In this document: piece after piece, positions 23,295-30,304 of the stretch | Numbering within the stretch: the stretch's first letter is position 1 | How the letters are laid out: every line of letters starts with the position of its first letter | Assembly (NCBI GenBank): GCA_009786075.1 | Contig: WQTX01000017.1 | Span: forward strand, 1 to 36,237 | Reading direction: 5' to 3' | Source: Bacteroidota bacterium | GTDB taxonomy: Bacteria; Bacteroidota; Bacteroidia; Bacteroidales; UBA1715 | DNA: 36,237 nt | Position numbers and translations under genes: made by a program | The notes under the pieces: model-generated | What the model saw: only the letters and a program-made list of their open reading frames with translations | Told to the model about the DNA's origin: nothing | Databases searched by the model: none

Positions 23295-25652
23295 TTAATA
23301 AAACCTATCATCAATCTTACTTGGAGCGGTTTGCTCAAAGCCGCCGCTACCACTACCGCTACTTTCGCAATTAACCCGTGAATAATCTATACCCGCAGGT
23401 TTTTCAAAACCTTTCTTGTGATTATATTGCGTTATAGTTTTATCATCAACCACAGCATTGAGGTAGTAGGCAAACATTGGCATTGCCATGCGCGCGCCCT
23501 GTCCGTATTGGAAACTACGGAAACGTATGCTTTTCTCTTCGCCACCAACCCACACACCGGTTACAAGTTCGGGCGTGAAGCCTATAAACCAACCATCGGC
23601 ATGACTTTGGGTGGTACCGGTTTTTCCCGCCACCGGCACTTTTATTTGGTAACGTCCGTGCAAAGCTACCGCCGTTCCGCCACGCATATTTACTACATTT
23701 TGTAAAAGTGTAACCATTAAATATGCCGTTTCTGTACTAATTGCCTCGTTTTGCTTTGCAGTGAAATTTGCAATTACTTTTCCGTGTTTATCTTCAATGC
23801 GAGTTACAAACAATGGCTCGGTAAATACACCACCGTTGGGGAAAGTGCCAAAAGCTCCCGTCATTTCGTGCAACGTTAAATCGGCTACGCCCAAACAAAT
23901 TGAAGGCACAGGGTCTATGTGATTGTACACACCCATTTCACGAGCCAAATTGATAACCGGTTCGGGTCTTAAAAGTTGCATTAATTTTGCCGCAATCAAG
24001 TTGTTCGATGTTGCCAACGCCCATGCCAAACTTACCATTTCGCCTTTGCGAGCATCATCACTATTGTGTGGCGTCCATTCCGTTCCATTGTCTAAGTAAA
24101 ACGTGGTGGGCACGTTAGCAAATTGCTTACAGGGCGACATTCCTTCTTGCATGGCAAGAGTGTATAAAAACGGTTTAAACGTAGAACCCACCTGACGGCG
24201 TTGTTGCATAATGTGGTCGTATTGGAAATATTTGTAATTAATACCGCCCACGAATGCTTTTACGTGTCCGGTTTTAGGCTCAAGCGAAAGCAAACCGCAA
24301 CGCAAAAATCGTTTCATGTAGCGAATAGAATCCAAAGGCGACATTACGGTATCAATGCTGTGTTTTTGCCACGAAAATACCGTCATTGGAACTTTTTGGT
24401 TAAATACTTTCATCACTTCGTCCCACGACATGGATTTTGTTGGCATTGCCTTGTAACGGTCGGATTGCCGGATAGCAGCTTTTATACGATTTTCGTACTC
24501 TTCCTTTGTGAGGTCGGAAGCAAAGGGCGATTTCGGATTGTTCGCATTTTCTTTGTCAAACGCCGGTTGCACAATTTCGCTCATGTGTTTTTTCATGGCA
24601 TTTTCGGCATGCGTTTGCATACGGGAATCAAGCGTGGTGTAAATCTTCAAACCATCGAGATAAATATTGTAAAATTCACCGGGCGCTTTTTCGTTTTTAT
24701 TGCACCAGCCAAAGAGCGGATTATCTGCCCATAAAATAGAGTCCCGTACAAAATTTTCACGACTCCAATAGTTTTTTTCAATTGGCTTCGTGGCACTTAT
24801 GGTTACACGCAGCCATTCTCTGAAATACGGCGCTGCTCCAAAATTGTGGTCAAATGTTTTGAAATCCAAACCAAGCGGCTGTGCTTTTGCAGTTTCAAAT
24901 TCTTCGGCGCTCAATTTTCCGTATTTGTGCATTTGGCTCAACACCACATTGCGGCGTTCCAACGTACCTTCGGGGTTGCGGCGGGGATTGTAAATCGACG
25001 GATTTTTCAACATACCCACCAACATAGCCGATTGCACTAAATTCAAGCTATCGGGCGTGGTTCGAAAATACACTTCGGCAGCCATTTTTATACCGTTGGC
25101 ATTGTGCAAAAAGTCGAATTTATTGAGGTACATTGTCATAATTTCCTCTTTGGTGTACGATTTTTCGAGTTTCACGGCTATAATCCATTCTTTGAATTTA
25201 CGCAAAGCTATTTCCGTTTTTGAACTAAAATTTTCACGAGGAAAAAGTAATTTTGCCAACTGTTGCGAAATGGTACTACCACCACCCGAACTTTGGGAAC
25301 TCATTATAACAGTTTTTACCACCACACGTCCCAAACTCGAAAAATCAATACCCGAATGGTCATAAAAACGTACATCTTCGGTGGCTATCAGCGCATTGAT
25401 AACGTAGGGCGAAATTTGATTAAATTCCACTTCTACACGATTTTCTTTAAAATATGTTCCCAAAATCACGCCATCAGCTGAAATAACTTCGCTCGCCGCA
25501 TACATTCGAGGATTTTCCAAATCATCGAACGTTGGCATAAAACCAAACACGCCTTTCGATATAAGCACAAAAAATAATATGGCGCATAGAATTAATCCTC
25601 CAAACGCACACCACAGTATTATCATTGTCTTTTTAAATCTACTCATTGCCAT
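23295..25652 (-). CDS. Class A penicillin-binding protein (PBP1A)
   Basis: 785 residues, a bifunctional peptidoglycan glycosyltransferase and transpeptidase anchored by one N-terminal membrane helix (about 8-33). GT51 domain: ATEDVRFYDHSG with catalytic Glu92, GGSTISQQLAK, and the KLEKSYTKEEIMTMYLNKF region. Transpeptidase: STFK with nucleophile Ser490 and Lys493, SNN in ATSNNLIAAKL, and KTGTT with Lys677. The C-terminus is rich in Ser and Gly. All catalytic residues are present. A TATTTTTG box lies 23 bases upstream of the start. Monocistronic. Confidence 0.95.
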   Translation of the reverse strand: MAMSRFKKTMIILWCAFGGLILCAILFFVLISKGVFGFMPTFDDLENPRMYAASEVISADGVILGTYFKENRVEVEFNQISPYVINALIATEDVRFYDHSGIDFSSLGRVVVKTVIMSSQSSGGGSTISQQLAKLLFPRENFSSKTEIALRKFKEWIIAVKLEKSYTKEEIMTMYLNKFDFLHNANGIKMAAEVYFRTTPDSLNLVQSAMLVGMLKNPSIYNPRRNPEGTLERRNVVLSQMHKYGKLSAEEFETAKAQPLGLDFKTFDHNFGAAPYFREWLRVTISATKPIEKNYWSRENFVRDSILWADNPLFGWCNKNEKAPGEFYNIYLDGLKIYTTLDSRMQTHAENAMKKHMSEIVQPAFDKENANNPKSPFASDLTKEEYENRIKAAIRQSDRYKAMPTKSMSWDEVMKVFNQKVPMTVFSWQKHSIDTVMSPLDSIRYMKRFLRCGLLSLEPKTGHVKAFVGGINYKYFQYDHIMQQRRQVGSTFKPFLYTLAMQEGMSPCKQFANVPTTFYLDNGTEWTPHNSDDARKGEMVSLAWALATSNNLIAAKLMQLLRPEPVINLAREMGVYNHIDPVPSICLGVADLTLHEMTGAFGTFPNGGVFTEPLFVTRIEDKHGKVIANFTAKQNEAISTETAYLMVTLLQNVVNMRGGTAVALHGRYQIKVPVAGKTGTTQSHADGWFIGFTPELVTGVWVGGEEKSIRFRSFQYGQGARMAMPMFAYYLNAVVDDKTITQYNHKKGFEKPAGIDYSRVNCESSGSGSGGFEQTAPSKIDDRFY

Positions 25653-25675
25653 ATTTTTCGTTTTTTTAATTTATG

Positions 25676-25683
25676 CAAAAATA
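25676..25683 (-). promoter_or_regulatory. -7 box for the PBP1A gene
   Basis: Minus-strand TATTTTTG, an exact TAnnTTTG match, 23 bases before the start codon. Confidence 0.6.
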
Positions 25684-25690
25684 GGAAATA

Positions 25691-25774
25691 TAATGATTAA
25701 TGGTTAATGATTAATGATTATTTTGTCAACCACGAACCATTAACCACTAATCATTAACCATTAACCATTAACCA
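25691..25774. repeat. TTAATGATTAATGG-type inverted repeats
   Basis: TAATGATTAATGGTTAATGA units (25691-25720) face complementary AACCATTAACC units (25735-25774). The second arm contains the leuA stop codon (25768-25770, minus strand). This simple AT-rich family is a common gap filler in Bacteroidota. Confidence 0.65.
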
Positions 25775-27261
25775 ATAGTATTCACCGCATCAATCAAAGC
25801 CTCCACCGAAGCGGTTACGATATCGGTATCGGCGCCAAAACCGTAATATACAGAATTGTTGCACGAAATCTGCACGTTTACTTTGCCAAAATCGTCGCTA
25901 CCATTGTTAAATCCTTGTATCACAAATTCTTGCAAACGCACCGTGTGAGGAATTAATTTTTTCACGGCATTGTACGACGCATCAACCGGCCCATCGCCCA
26001 TGGCGGTTTCCGATTTCACTTCGCCATTGATGCGTAGCGAAACCGTAGCCGAAGGTATCATTGATTTTCCGCACACCACTTGCAACGATTCTAATTTAAT
26101 TGCACGTTTTTCTTCGTGCTTTTCTTTACGCATAAGCACGTGCAAATCGCTATCGTTTACCTCTTTTTTAATATCGGCTAAACGCAAAAATTCTTGATAG
26201 GTTTTATCCAACTCTTCGCCGTCGATGGAGTAGCCAATCAACACCAAACGGTGGCGCAATGCGGCACGTCCGCTGCGAGCAGTCAAAACTATCGACGATT
26301 CGTCCACGCCCACATCTTTGGGGTCAATTATTTCGTAATTCTCACGATTTTTCAATACGCCGTCCTGGTGTATGCCCGATGAATGTGCAAAGGCATTTTT
26401 ACCCACAATTGCTTTATTTGCCTGCACCGGCGAATTCATCAACCGTTGGATTAAACGGCTTGTTTGCAACAATTGCGGAGTTACAATTCCGGTGTGTACG
26501 CCCAATTTATGACTTTTTATTGCCATAACCACCTCTTCCAAAGCAGTATTTCCGGCACGTTCGCCCACTCCGTTTATGGTAACTTCTATTTGGCGGGCGC
26601 CGTTAATTACACCCGACATGGTATTTGCGGTAGCCATTCCCAAATCGTTGTGGCAGTGCGTTGAAAGAATTGCTTTGTGAATATTGGGCACGTGTTCCAT
26701 TAAATATTTAATTTTTGCACCATATTCGTGCGGCAAACAATAACCCGTAGTATCGGGAATATTCACAACCGTGGCGCCGGCAGCAATCACAGCCTCAACC
26801 ACACGAGCCAAATATTCATTGTCGCTCCGTCCGGCATCTTCGCAGTAAAATTCAATATCTTCTACGAATTTTTTCGCATATTTTACCGCTGCTACACCAC
26901 GTTCTATAATTTCATCATAATTGGAATTTAATTTTGAAATCACGTGATAGGGCGAAACGCCTATACCCGTGTGAATACGGGGACGTTTGGCATATTGCAA
27001 CGCTTCAACCGCCACATCTATATCTTGTTGTATGGCTCGCGTCAATCCGCAAATAACAGGATTGGTTACCGCCTTTGAAATTTGCACCACCGAATCGAAA
27101 TCACCCGGACTTGAAATTGGAAATCCGGCTTCAATAATATCAACGCCCAAAAGTTCTAAAGCCTTTGCAACTTCTATTTTTTCAACCATATTTAATTGAT
27201 TTCCCGGAGCCTGTTCGCCATCACGCAACGTGGTGTCGAACACAAAAACTTTATCGTTCAT
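25768..27261 (-). CDS. leuA: 2-isopropylmalate synthase
   Basis: Condenses acetyl-CoA with 2-oxoisovalerate, the first committed step of leucine synthesis. 497 residues. Seen: [12 protein letters not shown] with the metal-binding Asp, the HxH pair in [27 protein letters not shown], the flexible linker with [11 protein letters not shown], and a C-terminal leucine-sensing domain (about 390-497; [26 protein letters not shown]). It is therefore probably feedback-inhibited by leucine as well as controlled by the attenuator-like leader upstream (27357-27519). No other leu gene follows on this strand; downstream is a repeat and then PBP1A. Confidence 0.95.
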   Translation of the reverse strand: MNDKVFVFDTTLRDGEQAPGNQLNMVEKIEVAKALELLGVDIIEAGFPISSPGDFDSVVQISKAVTNPVICGLTRAIQQDIDVAVEALQYAKRPRIHTGIGVSPYHVISKLNSNYDEIIERGVAAVKYAKKFVEDIEFYCEDAGRSDNEYLARVVEAVIAAGATVVNIPDTTGYCLPHEYGAKIKYLMEHVPNIHKAILSTHCHNDLGMATANTMSGVINGARQIEVTINGVGERAGNTALEEVVMAIKSHKLGVHTGIVTPQLLQTSRLIQRLMNSPVQANKAIVGKNAFAHSSGIHQDGVLKNRENYEIIDPKDVGVDESSIVLTARSGRAALRHRLVLIGYSIDGEELDKTYQEFLRLADIKKEVNDSDLHVLMRKEKHEEKRAIKLESLQVVCGKSMIPSATVSLRINGEVKSETAMGDGPVDASYNAVKKLIPHTVRLQEFVIQGFNNGSDDFGKVNVQISCNNSVYYGFGADTDIVTASVEALIDAVNTIG

Positions 27262-27306
27262 GATATTTAATTATTAATTGTTAATTATTTTCTATTCTAA
27301 TCTTTT

Positions 27307-27336
27307 GCGTCATTCCTGCGTAGGCAGGAATAACGC
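27307..27336. repeat. Palindromic repeat in the leuA leader
   Basis: GCGTCATTCCTGC and GCAGGAATAACGC form a hairpin with a GTA-type loop and one mismatch. This is a dispersed Bacteroidota repeat. It lies between the attenuator terminator and the leuA start. Confidence 0.65.
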
Positions 27337-27356
27337 TTTTTTGAGCCTCTGTTTAT

Positions 27357-27508
27357 AAAAAAACCTCCCATGCTCGTGCAAAGGAGGTTATATTTTTTGT
27401 TTTAAAAATTGCCGATTACAATACTGCGCATACCTCCTTTGTCTTACATTGTAAGCAGTAAACAGAGAAGTATGTTGTTTGTGTGTGTCATTGTAATCGA
27501 ATTTTATT
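27357..27508 (-). promoter_or_regulatory. Leucine attenuator leader RNA for leuA
   Basis: Read on the minus strand. A terminator, AACCTCC (27389-27383) with GGAGGTT (27368-27362), an inner TGC/GCA pair and seven T, lies about 95 bases before leuA. Its left arm can instead pair for ten bases with CAAAGGAGGT (27441-27432), forming an antiterminator. Further 5', CGATTACAAT (27499-27490), which covers the leader-peptide start, pairs perfectly with ATTGTAATCG (27422-27413), and ACTGC/GCAGT continues that stem. The leader peptide at 27444-27491 is leucine-rich. Stalling at Leu codons when leucine is scarce would favour readthrough into leuA. The logic is inferred from the classic leu and trp leaders. 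Confidence 0.8.
27444..27491 (-). CDS. Leucine leader peptide
   Basis: A 15-codon frame encoding MTHTNNILLCLLLTM. It has five Leu codons (CTT, CTC, TTA, CTG, CTT), one Ile and one Cys, packed into seven positions. It starts 20 bases after a TATATTTG promoter box and ends just before the antiterminator arm, as expected of an amino-acid leader peptide. The name leuL would be by analogy only. Confidence 0.75.
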   Translation of the reverse strand: MTHTNNILLCLLLTM

Positions 27509-27511
27509 TTG

Positions 27512-27519
27512 CAAATATA
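27512..27519 (-). promoter_or_regulatory. -7 box for the leuA leader
   Basis: Minus-strand TATATTTG, an exact TAnnTTTG match, 20 bases upstream of the leader-peptide ATG. No evident -33 TTG. Confidence 0.65.
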
Positions 27520-27593
27520 GAGTGTTTTTTGAAAAAACCTACATGTTTTGGAAAAATATTTTTTTTCGCAGATAGTAAGAGTCTGTTTTAATT

Positions 27594-28115
27594 TTAGTCA
27601 AAATCCCCCGGCATATAGTAGCCTTTGTTATTTTCATTCCCGTCAACCGCATTTTTAACCCTTCCTCCTTTATCTTTTTCTTCCTGATAAAGTTCTTCAT
27701 AGTCTTTTGTCCATAACGAATTGGGCACTACATTGATATCAAAAACTATCTCCATTTTATCGGTCGTTTCAAAATTACCATAAAGGGTAACATAATGCCT
27801 TACAGCCCCCACATTCTTATTGCTGTTATACTTTAAGATAAGGTGCCCTTTCGCCCCCGCAGGAATAGATTTTATTGAACTTTTTTGAACTGTCAAACAA
27901 CCGCACGATGTTATAATATCTTCTAATATAAACGGATTTTCACCTATGTTTTTTACCGGAAAAACAATATCCAACATCTGCCCTTGTAATACCGGATAGT
28001 AATGACGATAATTATCAGTAATTTCCAGGGAAGTTCTTTTTTCTTTAACATTCATACAACTTGCCATTACGACTACCAACAATAGTAGTGGTACAAAAAT
28101 CTTTTTTCTATTCAT
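27594..28115 (-). CDS. DUF1573 lipoprotein
   Basis: 173 residues. The signal peptide ends in VVVMASC (Cys20), a lipobox. The core (about 35-130) is an immunoglobulin-like DUF1573 domain with the motif TSCGCLTV and the following PAGAKGHLILKYNSNKNVGAVRHYVTLYGNF. The tail is polar and charged. DUF1573 proteins are abundant periplasmic or surface lipoproteins of Bacteroidota with no proven function. It is last in the five-gene cluster, 20 bases after the DUF4838 gene, so probably co-transcribed. Confidence 0.85.
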   Translation of the reverse strand: MNRKKIFVPLLLLVVVMASCMNVKEKRTSLEITDNYRHYYPVLQGQMLDIVFPVKNIGENPFILEDIITSCGCLTVQKSSIKSIPAGAKGHLILKYNSNKNVGAVRHYVTLYGNFETTDKMEIVFDINVVPNSLWTKDYEELYQEEKDKGGRVKNAVDGNENNKGYYMPGDFD

Positions 28116-28135
28116 TTTTCAGCCCTCCTTTTAAT

Positions 28136-30304
28136 CTAAAATACTATTTCGTCGCAGCCAATCACACTTTTCTTTGCCTGCTTACGTACAAATTTCAACT
28201 CAATATCCCTCGCTTTCGACAGGTTAACCGCAATACTTCCTTCCACAATATTTCCGGAATTTTTCATTTTTTCTCCCAAAACAACACCTGCTTCTTCTCC
28301 GTCTATAATCAATATAACCTTTTCCGGAGGAAGAATCCCATGCCTTTCATTATTCAAAAAACGGAATTTAATCGTTTTTACATGACGTAAATTCTCAGCG
28401 GAAAAACCCACTCGTAAATCGTTAGCGCTCAAATACCAACCTTGATGATAATCAAGAGCAAACCCCAATGTACCATCGTTCAGTAAATCTGCTTTTTCAA
28501 AACCTTCGTCCGGTGCCGACAGTACTTTAATTGGAGTACCTATCAATTCGTTTACAAAAGAACCTTTTGCTATCAATTGTTTCCACTCATTTACATAGTC
28601 GGAAAGAAGTCCATCGGCAGCTTCTTTATACCGTTTCATATCGGGATACTCACGAAATTTCTCTAATGCTTGCACATACCGTTTCATTTCCGGTTTTACA
28701 ATCATCTTATTTTTCTCTCTATTTGCATAGCCCCATTCCCCTGCGCCTTGCACATAAGCAACTTGTAAACGGGTATAACTAAGCGCAGTGTGCAATTTTT
28801 GCAATTTTTCCCGTTCTACCTCTTCCATCTCTGTGTCGGACAGTAGTTTTTCCAAAGCATCGTAAAAACGAACAAAGTCACCGACATTCAAATAAGTATT
28901 CACTGTTTCCCTCATTCCTCCATACATATTATATGGTATATTCTTTGAAGAAAAGTCGCGTTCGAGCTGTAAATAATAGTCAGACAACAATGTATGACTT
29001 ACAGGGTATTCTTTTTTGAAAAATTTCCGGACAAGTTTATCTACATCGGTATTCACATTCATCATCAGAGCAGCCGATACCAATGTTTTCACATCATCAA
29101 ACGGAGAATAATCATAACCGCTCGCATTGAGGAAAATACCTTTTACACCCAATTTTTTAAAAAACTTCAATTGCTTCTGCAAACCATATAGAATCGGCAG
29201 GGGCGTCAGGTAATCGTCAAAATTAGATGCATAATCCCACAGATAGACGTTTTCGGTTTTATTTTTCCACTCTTCTATTTGTTTCTTAAACTCTTGTACT
29301 TCGGACAAATCGTCAGTCAGTTCAATCCCTTTAGGCAGTTCTATCGTACTAAGAAACACGTTGACATTTTTAGGCAATCGATGCTTGGGTAAAGAAACTG
29401 TTGTTCCGTATGCAGTTATAAAGAACTGATGCATGGGGAATTTTTCTGCCAGTTTACCAATAAATCTTGTAACAGCCGGAGTTGCGTTATTTTCCGTATT
29501 TCCCAACTCACTACATAAAGGGCACATACATACCAAATTGTTATCTTCCGGCATAATCATAAACCGGTAACTTTTGTCATCACCCTTGCCGTAGTTATCT
29601 CTAATATATTCACCGGTAAGGTCAAACAGCAATGATGAAGAAAAGCATAGTTGATTCCTATTGCGCTCCCCTTCCACCAAGGCATACATTTTGTCGTTGT
29701 CTTCCGGCGCTATTTTTCCAATAACCTTAGCAAGATTGTGTCCCCATAAACCCCAGTCGACCTCTACATTATTGGTTCCAATAACAGATGCGTATTCGGG
29801 GTCTAAATTCGGAGCAAAATAAGGCTCCCGATAGACAAAATCGAATTTTTTACATCCGGTCGTAAAATCAATTACTGCCGGAGGCACATCGTGCGCCTGA
29901 AACCGGTTGTCTTCTTCTGCAATGTTTCCTATCAACTGATACACAAGCCAAAGAGCAGTACTATTTTCCGAAAAGCTAATATACAATTGCTTTTCAGAAT
30001 GTTCTATACAATAATCATCTTTCAGTTCTTCGGTCATTTCCAAATAAATGACCTTATAGTTTCCACGAAAATTCTTAACCTCCGAATCGTTGCACATAAT
30101 TACAGCAACAGCTGTTGTGTCTGTTATTCGTTTCGACAGGTGGGTAAAAAGATACTCAGCCCAGCGTTCACTTCCTGCGTCTCCCGCAGAAGTAATAACA
30201 TAGCCGCCGTCTGCTTTGAGCGTACGAGGAGTTCCTGCAGAACAGCCCCCCAAAATCAGAAGCAATATCGGTAATAATATAGAAAATCTTTTAAAAAACC
30301 ACAT
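28136..30304 (-). CDS. DUF4838 glycosidase-like lipoprotein
   Basis: 722 residues. The signal peptide has a lipobox, LLILGGC with Cys21. After an N-terminal alpha/beta domain (ALWLVYQLIGNIA recalls the GH20/alpha-glucuronidase N-domain) comes a DUF4838 barrel-like region (about 150-440) with VCMCPLCSELGN, VYLWDYASNFDDYLTPLPILYGLQKQLKFFKKLGVKGIFLNASG. A helical part follows, then a C-terminal beta domain that may bind carbohydrate (about 590-722). Related barrels are glycoside hydrolases, so action on a glycan is likely, but catalytic acids cannot be named. Its start overlaps the preceding TPR-barrel gene by 14 bases, so the two are coupled. By place it resembles PgaB in polysaccharide systems. 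Confidence 0.78.
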   Translation of the reverse strand: MWFFKRFSILLPILLLILGGCSAGTPRTLKADGGYVITSAGDAGSERWAEYLFTHLSKRITDTTAVAVIMCNDSEVKNFRGNYKVIYLEMTEELKDDYCIEHSEKQLYISFSENSTALWLVYQLIGNIAEEDNRFQAHDVPPAVIDFTTGCKKFDFVYREPYFAPNLDPEYASVIGTNNVEVDWGLWGHNLAKVIGKIAPEDNDKMYALVEGERNRNQLCFSSSLLFDLTGEYIRDNYGKGDDKSYRFMIMPEDNNLVCMCPLCSELGNTENNATPAVTRFIGKLAEKFPMHQFFITAYGTTVSLPKHRLPKNVNVFLSTIELPKGIELTDDLSEVQEFKKQIEEWKNKTENVYLWDYASNFDDYLTPLPILYGLQKQLKFFKKLGVKGIFLNASGYDYSPFDDVKTLVSAALMMNVNTDVDKLVRKFFKKEYPVSHTLLSDYYLQLERDFSSKNIPYNMYGGMRETVNTYLNVGDFVRFYDALEKLLSDTEMEEVEREKLQKLHTALSYTRLQVAYVQGAGEWGYANREKNKMIVKPEMKRYVQALEKFREYPDMKRYKEAADGLLSDYVNEWKQLIAKGSFVNELIGTPIKVLSAPDEGFEKADLLNDGTLGFALDYHQGWYLSANDLRVGFSAENLRHVKTIKFRFLNNERHGILPPEKVILIIDGEEAGVVLGEKMKNSGNIVEGSIAVNLSKARDIELKFVRKQAKKSVIGCDEIVF

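Noticed and set aside
24201-24734. 177-residue plus-strand frame opposite the PBP1A gene
   Set aside because: Antisense to a full-length gene with intact catalytic motifs; no independent features.
27307-27336. Palindrome before leuA as the attenuator terminator
   Set aside because: On the minus strand it is followed by A-rich sequence, not T. It is a dispersed repeat; the real terminator is at 27357-27389.
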